Both the position numbers and the translations under genes were made by a program. Of a stretch of DNA of 64,000 nucleotides, positions 1-9,238 are shown piece after piece. Below the pieces are notes generated by a model. That model searched no databases. It had not been told where the DNA came from and saw only the letters and a list, made by a program, of their open reading frames with translations. The stretch is from assembly GCA_021773015.1 (NCBI GenBank), contig JAJFKW010000001.1, positions 558,001 to 622,000 of the forward strand, written 5' to 3'. This DNA comes from Woeseia sp. Its GTDB lineage: Bacteria; Pseudomonadota; Gammaproteobacteria; Steroidobacterales; Woeseiaceae. Positions within the stretch are counted from its first letter, which is position 1, and the number at the start of each line of letters is the position of its first letter.

Positions 1-1007
1 AAAGGTAAACCCAGCTGCCTCGCAATTTGCCCGCTTGCCTGGGCCGCTTTGGTGTATTCCGGCGTACCAAGCGCGGGTGCTCCGCTTTTCATATCAACAT
101 TGGAGGCAAAAGCGCCGTACATAACGGGTGCACCGGCCTGTATACATTGAGCAAAAGTAACGACTGCCAGGACCTCTGCAGTTTGTTGGACGAGTGTCCC
201 CGCGAGCGTCGCCGGGCTCATCGAACCCGCCAATGTGAACGGTGTAATCGCAGAGACTTGCCCCGCCCGCGCGAGTTCAACCACCGCCTCAGTCATAGGA
301 ATATCGAACTGCATTGGCGAATTGGTGTTGATGATACCCAATACAGCCGGTTCTTTGGCCAACTCATCGCGACTAGCATGCAATGCGATGCAAGCCATCT
401 CAATGGAGTCCTTTGCGCGTTCGCCACCCAATGCATAGGACTGACAATTCTTGTCCAAGTAGCGATATTGGGCAAGATAGGTGTCGAGATGTCGTGTCTC
501 TGGCGGCAGATCCATCGGTTCAAATGACATCCCACCTTCTTGGTGAATGATATTCAGGCTTTGAATCAGACGAAAATAATTGCACAGATCTGCGTAGGTA
601 CCCGGTCTCCTGCCGTTGTCGATGTCGCTGCAAAACGCCGGACCGCCAACCGCCGCAAACACCATCCTATTGCCACCTAAGCTGAGGTCCTTTTCAGGGT
701 TACGCGCCCGCAAGGTGAATTCCGCCGGTGCCAAAGCCACTTTTTCACGTACCAACTCCACGGGGAAACGCACAATTTGCGTACCTTCATCTACGTCCGC
801 ACCCATCTCGCGCATAAATTTTCTGCTACCGGGCTCAAGAAATTTCATACCGTAGCTTTGCAGTACTGACAGTGCCGCCTCAATGATCGCGTTGACCTGA
901 TCGGCGCTGATAACCTCTATTGGCGCATAGGGATTGATGACATTGCGCCATGGCAATTGTTGGATTCCACTTACAACACGTTTTTCGCGCCGTCTACGCC
1001 TGCTCAT
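1..1007 (-). CDS. Trimethylamine methyltransferase (MttB) family protein, 3' truncated by window edge
   Basis: The minus strand is open from an ATG at 1007 to the window edge, giving about 335 residues with the C-terminus missing. The start MSRRRRREKR is strikingly arginine-rich. It is followed by NPYAPIEVISADQV and an EAALSVLQSYGMKFL-type segment characteristic of the MttB family of corrinoid-dependent methyltransferases, then GGNRMVFAAVGGPAF. No in-frame amber codon is seen in the visible part, so it is a non-pyrrolysine homologue, a group that includes glycine-betaine and other quaternary-amine demethylases. It is divergent from a second family member at 1277. No corrinoid protein gene is visible nearby. 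Family assignment is firm; the substrate is unknown. Confidence 0.8.
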   Translation of the reverse strand, partial: MSRRRRREKRVVSGIQQLPWRNVINPYAPIEVISADQVNAIIEAALSVLQSYGMKFLEPGSRKFMREMGADVDEGTQIVRFPVELVREKVALAPAEFTLRARNPEKDLSLGGNRMVFAAVGGPAFCSDIDNGRRPGTYADLCNYFRLIQSLNIIHQEGGMSFEPMDLPPETRHLDTYLAQYRYLDKNCQSYALGGERAKDSIEMACIALHASRDELAKEPAVLGIINTNSPMQFDIPMTEAVVELARAGQVSAITPFTLAGSMSPATLAGTLVQQTAEVLAVVTFAQCIQAGAPVMYGAFASNVDMKSGAPALGTPEYTKAAQASGQIARQLGLP

Positions 1008-1276
1008 TGAATATTCTCATTGGATATTTAAGCCCACAAAGTGAAGTCGCCGCCTGCTAACCTTATCTCACTCTTTAAAGTACTACTTTGAAGCTGGCAC
1101 GATATGAAAATGTGCGAATTGTCATGCCATTTTGCGTCGGCGGTTCACAAGATGAAAGAAATCGCGCTGATTCGTCGTTTTCGTACCCAGCGAGTCGGGT
1201 TGTAGCGCATAATTCTGATGGAACCTGGGCCCCTGCGTACACATGAACGTCAATTACACATAGACCATAGAAATAT
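1008..1276. other. Intergenic region between divergent MttB-family genes
   Basis: About 270 bp separates the two divergent methyltransferase genes and must hold both promoters. I see no clear riboswitch, dyad operator or convincing small ORF here; the minus-strand ORF at 1075-1362 runs into the coding sequence of the downstream gene and looks spurious. Confidence 0.4.
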
Positions 1277-2815
1277 ATGCGACCAACTCTCAACATGCTT
1301 TCTGGCAACCTCATCGAAAAAATACTCGATGAGTCAAAACGCATAATGTCGGAAACCGGCATGGAAATTCGCGGCCAAGCACTGCGGCAACGTTTGCTAG
1401 ATCATGGATTGAAAACAGACGATTCCGGGCAACGGATATTTTTTCCCGCTGACGTCGTTGATAAAGCAATAGAGACAGCACCTAGCCTGTTTGAATTGTT
1501 CGATCGTGATGGCAACGTTCATGCAAGACTTGGCGGCAATAACGTGCACTATGTGCCAGGCTCAAGTGGTCTAAAAATCCTCGACCACCGCAGCGGTGAA
1601 ACACGTTTGTCGAACTCAAAGGACTTCATCGAATACGCGCGACTCTGCGACGGTCTTGAGCACATCGCTTACCTTGCAACCGCGTTTTCCACTAACAAGG
1701 ACATTGAGTCGCAGGTTTCTGACGCTTGGCGCTTATACATGACGTTGACGACCTCCAAGAAGCCTGTCGTATCCGGTGCATTCAGCGAGCATGGCGTGCC
1801 ACGCATGGTTGAGTTGATGCAGTTGTTTCGCGCCAACCGGGGCGACCTAATTCAAAAACCGATGTCGATTTTTACGATTACCGCAACCGGAAATTTTCGC
1901 TACGGCGAAGATTCCTGCCAAAATCTTTTGGATTGCGTGGAAGCCGGCATTCCTATTGAAATAGTTCCAGTCACGTTGATGGGTCTAATCGCGCCAGTGA
2001 CTATTGTCGGGGCCCTCGTATTTCACTGTGTCGACGTGTTGACTGGTATCACGATGGCGCAAATTGTCAAACCCGGTGCGCCCGTCTTGTTCGGCGGAGC
2101 GCCCGCCACATTTCACATGAAAGCGGCGAGTTCACCTATGGCGGCGATCGAAGCTCAACGCTTGAACGTCGCCTATGTATGCATCGCGAAGTCTCTCGAC
2201 TTGCCGACGCAAGCCTACATGGCGCTGAGCGATGGCAAGCTGCTCGATGCGCAAGCCGGCGGTGAGACTTTCAGCAGCGCGCTGTTGGCGGCGTTGGCGG
2301 GTGTGAATTCCGTGTCTGGGCCTGGAATGCTCGACTTTGTATTGACCTTCAGCTTGCCTAAGTTGGTATTCGACAATGAAGTCTGTGGCCAAGCATTGCA
2401 TTTTGTACGTGACGTCGAGCCGAAGGACGATCTACCGACAGCAGACCTCGTCGCGCAACTCTTGCAAGAAGATCACCTTATTACCGCACCTCACACGTTG
2501 CAGCACTGGCCGAAAGAGCTCTACCTAACAGACCCTGTCGTCGACCGTACGAATCGAGAATCCTGGGAGGAATCAGGTTCCACCGAATTGTATGAGCGGG
2601 CGTGCGCGGAAACCGAGCAGCGTCTTGTGGATTACCATCCGGTAGAGACCGACAAAGCACTCGACGAGGAAATGCGGCGCATCGTTAAGGAAGGCTTCAT
2701 GACTCAAGAGGAATTACCAGAATTGCCGGTCAAGGCGGAGGCACCTGCGGTGAAGGGCGTCGCTGGTCGGCGCGGACGCGCTGGCCGGCGCCGTGCGGCA
2801 CCAAAAAGCAATTAG
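1277..2815 (+). CDS. Trimethylamine methyltransferase (MttB) family protein
   Basis: This 512-residue protein has the length of MttB/MtgB-type methyltransferases, which move a methyl group from a quaternary or tertiary amine to a cob(I)alamin protein. Family signs are the N-terminal IMSETGMEI segment, [12 protein letters not shown] near residue 90, the KPVVSGAF and [12 protein letters not shown] strands, and [16 protein letters not shown] near residue 270. The frame is open throughout, so no amber/pyrrolysine codon is used. The C-terminus ends in a basic tail ([10 protein letters not shown]). Pyl-less relatives act on glycine betaine, proline betaine or carnitine, but the substrate cannot be read from sequence. 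No corrinoid protein or reductive activase gene is adjacent. The ATG at 1277 is not preceded by a strong RBS. Confidence 0.82.
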   Translation: MRPTLNMLSGNLIEKILDESKRIMSETGMEIRGQALRQRLLDHGLKTDDSGQRIFFPADVVDKAIETAPSLFELFDRDGNVHARLGGNNVHYVPGSSGLKILDHRSGETRLSNSKDFIEYARLCDGLEHIAYLATAFSTNKDIESQVSDAWRLYMTLTTSKKPVVSGAFSEHGVPRMVELMQLFRANRGDLIQKPMSIFTITATGNFRYGEDSCQNLLDCVEAGIPIEIVPVTLMGLIAPVTIVGALVFHCVDVLTGITMAQIVKPGAPVLFGGAPATFHMKAASSPMAAIEAQRLNVAYVCIAKSLDLPTQAYMALSDGKLLDAQAGGETFSSALLAALAGVNSVSGPGMLDFVLTFSLPKLVFDNEVCGQALHFVRDVEPKDDLPTADLVAQLLQEDHLITAPHTLQHWPKELYLTDPVVDRTNRESWEESGSTELYERACAETEQRLVDYHPVETDKALDEEMRRIVKEGFMTQEELPELPVKAEAPAVKGVAGRRGRAGRRRAAPKSN

Positions 2816-2881
2816 CGTCGAAGATCAGCAGACAGCAGTTGCTTCACACGCATTCTTTGTTAACCGAGTGGCGGTATCGCT

Positions 2882-3268
2882 TTAGGTAGTAGTCGGCACT
2901 GCCCTTGCCAGCGTCCACAGATAAAATCCAACGAACCCACTGCCCCATATCAAGCCCGGCGCGATGGCCAATATTATTTCAGGGGTCCCTAAGATAAGAT
3001 GAATGACGATCGGAATGAGGGCCATTACGGCGAATCCGGACAGGAAACTGAAGGTCAGTCCGTAAGCACAGCTACCGAGCTTCTCGAATGAGCGGCGTGT
3101 TGTGTATGTCACGATCCACGTCGAAAAAAGTGCATACACACCCTGCCCTACGCCCGTACGAACAAGCACCATCATTCCGTATTCACTATTGACGTACGCA
3201 GCCCAGCTGCCAAACACCAGCGCAGCAAGCAGCGGCGCAAAACGGAAGAGTCGGGGATCAATCTGCAA
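2882..3268 (-). CDS. Small multi-pass membrane protein of unknown function
   Basis: A protein of about 128 residues with three to four hydrophobic segments (FAPLLAALVFGSWAAYV, YALFSTWIVTY, FLSGFAVMALIPIVIHLIL, LIWGSGFVGFYLWTLA). The longer reading frame begins at 3385 and would overlap the upstream gene by more than 120 bases. I therefore prefer the TTG at 3268 (MQIDPRLFRFAP), which overlaps the DinB-like stop codon by 11 bases and suggests translational coupling. It is the last gene of the minus-strand operon that starts with the ATP-grasp ligase. I do not recognise the family; a role in membrane or lipid metabolism is suggested only by context. Confidence 0.6.
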   Translation of the reverse strand: MQIDPRLFRFAPLLAALVFGSWAAYVNSEYGMMVLVRTGVGQGVYALFSTWIVTYTTRRSFEKLGSCAYGLTFSFLSGFAVMALIPIVIHLILGTPEIILAIAPGLIWGSGFVGFYLWTLARAVPTTT

Positions 3269-3785
3269 CTTGGCGTACGTTCGAGCTAGCTTTGCGCAAG
3301 TACGATGCGGTAGCAGGCGCGATTCCAATGCTGTCTTCAACAACGATACCCTGCTTTTCCGCCAACAGTCTTGCAACAGCAGCATGGTGAATGACGTGAT
3401 TGATAAGATAATGCAGCTCGCGTCTGGAGTTGCTGCGAAACTGTTCGCACTTCGTCGTCGTGCAGGAAATTTCCGATTCGACGATGAGGCCCAAATCGTT
3501 CGGCGTAAATGTTTGCAGCCATTTCAGTATATCGCCCATCGCGACCAAGGCGACGCTTGCATCGCTTTCCATCACATTGTCGCGGCGACGAACATTGTAA
3601 TTTATAACGCCACTGATGGTGCCGGATTGCAGAGCAACGAAATGATCGACCACATGACGAACATGCCGGCCCACTCCGGAGGTGTAATAGATATTTTCGT
3701 CACCGACGGCGTCAGAGGTCATTGCGAGAATTATCTGCCGCAATTGATCTAGCGCTTCACCGGTTGCCTCAGGCAACTTTGACAT
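3258..3785 (-). CDS. DinB-like four-helix metal-binding protein
   Basis: This 175-residue protein carries histidines in the pattern of DinB/YfiT-like four-helix bundles: HVRHVVDHF around residues 41-49 and a later HYLINHVIHH cluster. Such proteins often bind a divalent metal through three histidines and act as thiol-dependent transferases or are uncharacterised. The ATG at 3785 overlaps the 3' end of the olsF-like gene by 17 bases, so it is almost certainly co-transcribed and coupled. No hydrophobic segment is seen, so it should be cytoplasmic. Function within a lipid-modification operon is unknown. Confidence 0.65.
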   Translation of the reverse strand: MSKLPEATGEALDQLRQIILAMTSDAVGDENIYYTSGVGRHVRHVVDHFVALQSGTISGVINYNVRRRDNVMESDASVALVAMGDILKWLQTFTPNDLGLIVESEISCTTTKCEQFRSNSRRELHYLINHVIHHAAVARLLAEKQGIVVEDSIGIAPATASYLRKASSNVRQVAD

Positions 3786-5553
3786 TACTATTCCATTTCT
3801 TCATAAATTCTTCACTTCCATTCTTACCGAGGTATCGTGTTAGATACTTTGCTGGAGTATTGCGGAGATCGACGATAATTAGACCGTCGAGCGAGTTGTT
3901 GAAACCTTTGTTTACACTGAACGAGGCAAATCGACCATTCAATGCTAGATAGTGGCGCAGGAGAATCGGGATGTGTTTGCCTTTGTCCAGATTTCCCAGA
4001 AGTTTGTTGATGATCGCAATACTATTCAGCGATTCGAGTATTTCTGGGCTCCACCGACGACCTTTGACTTTAAGCGGTGCCAAAGGTTGCACACGACTCA
4101 GCCAATCTTGTTTGACACAGAAATTCGTCATCATAGCGTCCGCGAGAAAAGCGCGGGCAAGCACTGAATACTGCTTTGAGATGCTCACACAACCAAACAA
4201 CGTATGGTAATCGGGGTTTTTGACCATGAATGAGCCAATTCCACGCCACAACAAATCCAGTGCACGTGGATGGCGTTGATATTCAGGCGTAACGAACGAC
4301 CGGCCCACTTCCACGGCACTGCCCAATTGATCCAGGAAAGATTGATCAAATTCGTATAGCGATCGGCTATAGAGATTTTCCAGACCGTGCTTGCGTACAA
4401 TATCGTCGGTTCTGCCGACGCGATAGCCACCAACGATGCGTTGCTCTGAATTATCCCAAATCCAGAGATGCCAATACCAAGGATCGAAACGGTCACTGTC
4501 CAACTCACGACCGGTGCCTTCATCGACTGCGCGAAAAGTCCTCTCTCTAACAATCGCGATTTGCTTCATCATGCATCCGAGCTCGCGGTACGGTGCACAA
4601 TAGACAGAGAATACATCATGATCCAGCAGGCGATAAGACTGTAGCTGCTCAAGCTGGCTCGCTAGTTGCTCCTGCCTAATATCCGCCGCAATTTTCTCCG
4701 CCGAATCTGTGGACCGACTGCCAGTGTCTTGCTGGGTTCTGAGGGTCAGCAAATCCGTGCTAAGCCGTAGGCACTGCGTAACCGCGGTAGCGTCGGCCAT
4801 CTTGCCTATTTCACTGGGGCTAACAAGCTCCCCCACCTGCGCGAGTACGGTATATCCGCGCTTGTTAGCCAATTCACGCGGCAGTAGTAAGGTGCGCAAA
4901 CGTCGATGAATCAATCCCGCGGCGTAGAAGCCAATGCTGTTACGCGCGCGTACCCGAATCGGTAGACAGGCGGCGCGGTACTTTTTCGCGAGATGGCCAA
5001 CTAGTTCGCTCCACCGGCGATCTTTAATTCGGCACGATTTAATGCTGAACCCAGACACCTCACCCGCAGGAAATATCAACAAAACGCCACTTCGCTGCAA
5101 ATGTCTGCATGCTGCGCGAATACCCTTACCGTTCTTTTGCGCAGCATTCTTGCTGAGCACATCGACACCTATAAACAGATCGGCGAACTCTGGAAATTTG
5201 AGTAGCAGTTCGTTCGTAAGCACTTTTATGTCGGAGCGCTTTTGCAGCAACTCACGTGCGAGCAACATGCCTTCAAGGCCACCCAGCGGATGATTTGCGA
5301 CGACGATGACGGGGCCTTCGTCCGGCAACTGCTGTAGATCACCGTCAGTCACCCACTGCAGCTTTGTATCTAGGTAGTTGAATGCAAAGTCCAGCAATTG
5401 GGGAGCAATAGGTTGATCGTCGCGTTTGTTAGCAGTCAGCCAAGCGTCATAAAGAGCGATCAGCGGACCAAGGCCAGCCACTCTTAATGCGAGCTTATTC
5501 AACAATTTGTTCTGAATTGGCAAACGCAGCGGACTCTCAGCTTCGGAGGACAT
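3769..5553 (-). CDS. olsF: OlsF-like bifunctional acyltransferase (PlsC-type plus OlsB-like domains), ornithine/amino-lipid synthesis
   Basis: The 594-residue protein joins two acyltransferase modules. Residues about 60-270 are PlsC/LPLAT-like, with the catalytic VANHPLGGLEG block (His of HX4D-type motif I, here HPLGG) and a FPAGEVS motif. Residues about 320-560 resemble the OlsB N-acyltransferase/GNAT fold (IAIVRERTFRAVDEG, DPWYWHLWIWD, AVEVGRSFV, FGCVSISKQY). This order matches OlsF of Serratia, which N-acylates ornithine with a 3-hydroxyacyl chain and then O-acylates the product to form ornithine lipid. It lies 6 bases behind an ATP-grasp gene and overlaps the next gene, so it sits inside a compact operon. 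The amino acid used as headgroup is not certain. Confidence 0.75.
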   Translation of the reverse strand: MSSEAESPLRLPIQNKLLNKLALRVAGLGPLIALYDAWLTANKRDDQPIAPQLLDFAFNYLDTKLQWVTDGDLQQLPDEGPVIVVANHPLGGLEGMLLARELLQKRSDIKVLTNELLLKFPEFADLFIGVDVLSKNAAQKNGKGIRAACRHLQRSGVLLIFPAGEVSGFSIKSCRIKDRRWSELVGHLAKKYRAACLPIRVRARNSIGFYAAGLIHRRLRTLLLPRELANKRGYTVLAQVGELVSPSEIGKMADATAVTQCLRLSTDLLTLRTQQDTGSRSTDSAEKIAADIRQEQLASQLEQLQSYRLLDHDVFSVYCAPYRELGCMMKQIAIVRERTFRAVDEGTGRELDSDRFDPWYWHLWIWDNSEQRIVGGYRVGRTDDIVRKHGLENLYSRSLYEFDQSFLDQLGSAVEVGRSFVTPEYQRHPRALDLLWRGIGSFMVKNPDYHTLFGCVSISKQYSVLARAFLADAMMTNFCVKQDWLSRVQPLAPLKVKGRRWSPEILESLNSIAIINKLLGNLDKGKHIPILLRHYLALNGRFASFSVNKGFNNSLDGLIIVDLRNTPAKYLTRYLGKNGSEEFMKKWNSNVKVA

Positions 5554-5559
5554 TGAATC

Positions 5560-6669
5560 TCAATCCGTCAACGGGTAGTAGCGCGCCAATTCGCGCTCAC
5601 TTTTCCAGTGTGCCAAGACACTGGAAACACCCGGTGCAACGTAGCCTCGCCGCCGATTCATTGAACCGAGTTTAAACAACGTTCGATATTGCCAAAGTAA
5701 TGCACTGAACGCGGAACCGAGACGCGCATCGCGATCCCAAATGTGCAGCGACTCCGCGCTTGCGGCATTAATTTCCACAATTTCGATGTCCTTGCCACGC
5801 TGTAGTTGCTCTGCATTTGAAAACTTGATGTCCAGTCGTCCGTAGTGAAACTCCGGTAGTCCCGACATCAATTCGCTAATCCGCACAGTTAGCGCATCAG
5901 AAATTAAATCGCAGCCATTGCGAAAAATTGCGCCACGACAATGACTGATCGAAAACACCAAGCGATACGGTACGCCATCCTCAATAATCTCTTCTAGGTT
6001 TTCGCGGTGTCGCGTCATATACAAATGCTGCAATTCTCCGGCCCGTGGATCTCGCTCTATCAATTCGCGCAACGAACTTTTGCCATCGCCGACAACGTAG
6101 GGACTGTACTTAAGTGCAAGCGATACAACCTTGCCGTGTTCCTGTCCGGGTTCACGAACGAAAAATACGCCAGCCTCGGGTTCCCATGTTGATAGTTTTT
6201 GCAAAACAATAGCTGTTCCGACGGGGTACGCTTCCAGGTATGCGGAGAGTTGCTCAATATTTCGAATCAGTTTGACACCGGAGCCTCTACAACCCATGTC
6301 CGGCTTTGCCACGAATGGAAGATTGATTGATGAGTCAGCAAGAATATCGACAAGTCGCGCAGCCTGTGTATCCACTGACGACTCACCAATCTGGTGCTTG
6401 TGCCATGACAGAATGGTCTCGGCGCATTCTCCCGTGGCCTGTTGCATCAATTCGCTCTTGCCAACGCCAACAATTCCAGACAGCGGAAGTTTGGGATTTG
6501 CAATCAATGGTAACGTGAGTGAACGATAACGAATTGACAATATGAGCCATTGAAATATCACCGGCACGTACATCAACCACATCGGCCAAAACTCGAAAAA
6601 CGAGGTTTGGCGCCCGCTCAAATCCAGCGGTGGCATACCTGATGTTACAAATGTTTTACTTTCTTTCAT
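5560..6669 (-). CDS. ATP-grasp carboxylate-amine ligase-like protein with N-terminal membrane segment
   Basis: The 369-residue protein has an N-terminal hydrophobic/aromatic stretch (FWPMWLMYVPVIFQWLIL, about residues 27-45). An ATP-grasp core related to D-Ala-D-Ala ligase and RimK-like enzymes follows: LPFVAKPDMGCRGSGVKLI near residue 120 for nucleotide binding, and EIVEINAASAES near residue 305 as the metal-binding Glu-x-Asn block. ATP-grasp enzymes join a carboxylate to an amine through an acyl-phosphate. It is the first gene of the operon and lies 6 bases upstream of the olsF-like acyltransferase, so an aminoacyl- or amino-lipid substrate is a reasonable inference. The exact reaction is unknown. 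Confidence 0.7.
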   Translation of the reverse strand: MKESKTFVTSGMPPLDLSGRQTSFFEFWPMWLMYVPVIFQWLILSIRYRSLTLPLIANPKLPLSGIVGVGKSELMQQATGECAETILSWHKHQIGESSVDTQAARLVDILADSSINLPFVAKPDMGCRGSGVKLIRNIEQLSAYLEAYPVGTAIVLQKLSTWEPEAGVFFVREPGQEHGKVVSLALKYSPYVVGDGKSSLRELIERDPRAGELQHLYMTRHRENLEEIIEDGVPYRLVFSISHCRGAIFRNGCDLISDALTVRISELMSGLPEFHYGRLDIKFSNAEQLQRGKDIEIVEINAASAESLHIWDRDARLGSAFSALLWQYRTLFKLGSMNRRRGYVAPGVSSVLAHWKSERELARYYPLTD

Positions 6670-6804
6670 TTAACAAGCCCAGCGACGCAATCTTCCAGGG
6701 AAATCTGATCGAAGTTCCTTAGCGGATACACGGTCGCTTGATCCTAAGGTACACAGCAGTGTGAAAATGTCGGCGATCTGCTGGCGATATATCCAAAAGC
6801 CGCA

Positions 6805-7368
6805 TTAATCGACACCGCGCGTTCTCCACCACAATCCGAGGCGAGTGGTATAGCCGAAATCCTTGTGGACGATGCGGTTCGCGCTGTCCAAAACGTAGTA
6901 TGTCGGATAACCCGGCACACGCCAATTGTCTGCCGTTTCTCGTTCGCCCATTAGGACTGGAACTTGCAACGCGTGGCGGCTGGCAAATTCACGCACTTCC
7001 TCAGCTTGCTGCCAATCGAGTGCGACCATTACGACGCTCAGATCTTCTGCCGAGTTACCCTCGCGCAAGCTATTGATATTGTGGGCACTCGCACCACAGA
7101 TTCCACACCATGGCGCAAAAAAGTACACCAATGTAGGGCGATTATTTGCTGCCTGACTGTGAAATTCACCGGACAGAGTCGCAAGATCAAGCGGCGGTGC
7201 GGTTAATTCGTCCGCAGCCAGCATATTTCGCATTTGAAACAGCTGTATAGCCAAAAACGCAAGCAGCACCCAGCCAATGTCATAGAAAATACCCAGGCGC
7301 AAACGAACGCGCCGCAAAAGCGACGGCTTCGGCGTAGGATTGTCCTTGCTTGTCTTTTCGTCCGTCAT
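6805..7368 (-). CDS. Membrane-anchored thioredoxin-like (TlpA/ScsD-type) protein
   Basis: A 187-residue protein. A polar N-terminus precedes one transmembrane helix (FYDIGWVLLAFLAIQLF, about residues 28-44). A periplasmic thioredoxin fold follows, with active site FFAPWCGICGAS and the expected cis-proline loop GYPTYYVLD. This is the TlpA/DsbE/ScsD layout used to reduce periplasmic disulfides. The CGIC dipeptide differs from CPHC of DsbA and CGPC of thioredoxin. It is on the same strand as the ATP-grasp operon, 135 bases upstream, so it may or may not be co-transcribed. The client protein is unknown. Confidence 0.8.
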   Translation of the reverse strand: MTDEKTSKDNPTPKPSLLRRVRLRLGIFYDIGWVLLAFLAIQLFQMRNMLAADELTAPPLDLATLSGEFHSQAANNRPTLVYFFAPWCGICGASAHNINSLREGNSAEDLSVVMVALDWQQAEEVREFASRHALQVPVLMGERETADNWRVPGYPTYYVLDSANRIVHKDFGYTTRLGLWWRTRGVD

Positions 7369-7671
7369 TGACAGTGTGATTCAAACATTCCTATTTTTGG
7401 CGAAAATACAACAATAGATCGTAAGTACCGTAGCGGATTCGCACACTCTAAACTGACCCCATTTGGAGAGTATTTATTACCTATTTAAAGGGAATTAACT
7501 CGGAATACGAGCAATGATCTGAGCATTCCACCCGCTATAATCAATCAACAATAAATACCATGCGAGTATCACATTGGTATCACGTGCTGATTGTCCTCAA
7601 TGCCCGAACGTATCGCTTATGATCGAGATACCCAAATTTAGTTCGTTTGTTCACAGAGGTGGTTACCCAGT
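7369..7671. other. Intergenic region with short hairpin containing a CTGACCCC repeat motif
   Basis: This stretch separates the divergent thioredoxin-like and lipoprotein genes. At 7445-7471 ACTCT...AGAGT arms with inner AAA/TTT flank CTGACCCCA, a short motif that recurs elsewhere in the window (22391, 25874, 26463). No ORF or clear promoter boxes stand out. Confidence 0.4.
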
Positions 7672-8676
7672 ATGGTCCCGTCACCGATAAAGATTGTCAT
7701 GGCCATTGTGAGTCTATGCACAATATCGTTGTCCGCGTGTACGGGCGGCTCGGCATTTAACGGCTCAATCAAGTTGACGGGCCAGGTGGTAGATGCTCAG
7801 GGGGCCGCACTTGGTGACGTTCATGTCAGTGTGCGAAAAAGTTCGTTCACCTTGAGTAATTCGTCATTCAAGTCTTCGGACGAAAGCAGAATTGAACTGG
7901 AAGACGGAAATTTCGAGATATCGTGCCGAACCTGTACGGGAATTCGCCTGCACTTTTCGAAGAGCGGATATTATTCTGAAACACTCGATTTCGGTGTGAA
8001 AAGAGAGTCGGTGCCGTCGGATACCGAGGCCGCGAGCACCGCGGCACACGACCGATATGGGACGAACGTAGAAAGCCTCGAACAGCGGGATCTTCGGATT
8101 GTAATGCGCAGTACCGAAAATCAGGCTCAGCTGGATAGCTATAGCGGCTACCTAGAAACGTCCGCAACCGGACCGCTGCGAGTAGTGCCTTTGCGCCGCG
8201 ACCTTGGGAGCAGCGGTGTTGAAATTGATCAGCTCCACAAACCGCCGTCCAAGTCGGCAAAAATGTTGGGCGGACATGTCCAATTACTGGTGACGATCAC
8301 CGAAGATGGACGATTGGCCGCACGACCGATGCTGGATGTGCCAGGCGCGCAATTTCGCAAACCCGCCGCAACAGCGCTTGATTTCAGCAAGGCAAATGGC
8401 GGCGTATTGCTCTATGAATTTTCAGACGAAAGTCCCCCTACAGTCTACCGAGCGATGGCCACGGCACCGAATGACGGCTACCAACTATCTCTCTATGTCG
8501 ATTCCGACGATCGGTCAGGCGACTACTATTTTTACTGTCGGGTTGGTCAGTGGTATGGAAAAGGGCGCATAGCAAAACCAAGTTTCCAAACCTCGGATGG
8601 CCGGCAAGTGGTCGGTACATATGTCGAAATGCGGATAAACCCCGATGGGAGTCGAAACCTGGAAACATCGCGTTGA
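7672..8676 (+). CDS. Putative lipoprotein with carboxypeptidase-regulatory-like N-terminal domain
   Basis: The 334-residue protein starts with a lipoprotein signal (hydrophobic stretch then LSAC, Cys about residue 23). LTGQVVDAQGAALGDVHVSV follows, typical of a carboxypeptidase-regulatory-like beta-sandwich found in exported proteins. The remainder, including a WYGKGRI segment near the end, matches no family I recognise. It should be anchored in the outer or inner membrane. It appears monocistronic. The upstream GAGGTGGTT provides a plausible RBS about 9 bases before ATG 7672. Confidence 0.7.
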   Translation: MVPSPIKIVMAIVSLCTISLSACTGGSAFNGSIKLTGQVVDAQGAALGDVHVSVRKSSFTLSNSSFKSSDESRIELEDGNFEISCRTCTGIRLHFSKSGYYSETLDFGVKRESVPSDTEAASTAAHDRYGTNVESLEQRDLRIVMRSTENQAQLDSYSGYLETSATGPLRVVPLRRDLGSSGVEIDQLHKPPSKSAKMLGGHVQLLVTITEDGRLAARPMLDVPGAQFRKPAATALDFSKANGGVLLYEFSDESPPTVYRAMATAPNDGYQLSLYVDSDDRSGDYYFYCRVGQWYGKGRIAKPSFQTSDGRQVVGTYVEMRINPDGSRNLETSR

Positions 8677-9238
8677 ACATCAGCACCTAAGGACTCGATT
8701 CTGGTGCCAGTAAACGATCGTGAGGCTTTAGTTTCTTGTTGTGGTATTGGTGCCGATAATTCAAACGTTGAATACGTCCTAGTTATTCATCAATGATACT
8801 TCGACAACCAGTCATTCATTATTTCGGCAGTTTTCTGCCATGAAGGTTTGCCGTCCTCGAAGGCACACGCGTCCAATAGAAATGGATACGACAATTGGGC
8901 TCATATCGGCGATTTTATGAGAATCCGAGTGAAGTCGCGGTCCGCGTACGTCTTTTCCCTCGAACCCCGGTTGGGTCCGCAATCGTATTAATGTCTTGGT
9001 GATCGGCATATAGCCGAGCTCGCACCGGCTACGGCGCTGCTCGTCGTATCGGCCTATTTTTAAGAAGCCTAATTCCTCTTGAATATCGTCAGGGCGTCAG
9101 TCCATCACTGGCCACTTAGAATGCGTCTAAACTTATAGAAACTGTCAATATTCCGTGACAGGTAGGCTTGGTGCTGGTTTCCTTCCTGTCGAAGGTCTAC
9201 AATAACATTTCTTTAAGCGTCTGCCATAACCGAGAGTG
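8677..9238. other. Gene-poor region carrying a hydrolase gene remnant
   Basis: About 560 bases lie between the lipoprotein and the padR-type gene. The only recognisable content is the decayed minus-strand hydrolase 3' end at 8790-9070. The rest should contain the promoter of the PadR-ABC operon; no operator could be assigned. Confidence 0.4.
8790..9070 (-). pseudogene. Remnant of the 3' end of an alpha/beta-hydrolase gene (paralogue of the gene at 15041-16165)
   Basis: Read on the minus strand, the end of this stretch translates as FLLDACAFEDGKPSWQ... and finishes IMNDWLSKYH before a TGA at 8792-8790. The intact hydrolase at 15041-16165 ends SLLDAYAFERGKPAWQ... IMNNWLSKHR. Base identity is also obvious over about 100 bases. 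Further upstream a shifted frame reads TLIRLRTQPG against TVNRLRPG, and a TGA interrupts the frame before the conserved end. No complete gene is present, so this is a truncated, frameshifted second copy. Confidence 0.75.

Noticed and set aside
1277-2815. Pyrrolysine-containing MttB
   Set aside because: The frame is open without an in-frame TAG through the whole 512 codons, so no Pyl read-through is needed.
3102-3752. 216-codon plus-strand ORF
   Set aside because: It lies opposite the overlapping DinB-like and membrane-protein genes, which have better composition, motifs and operon placement.
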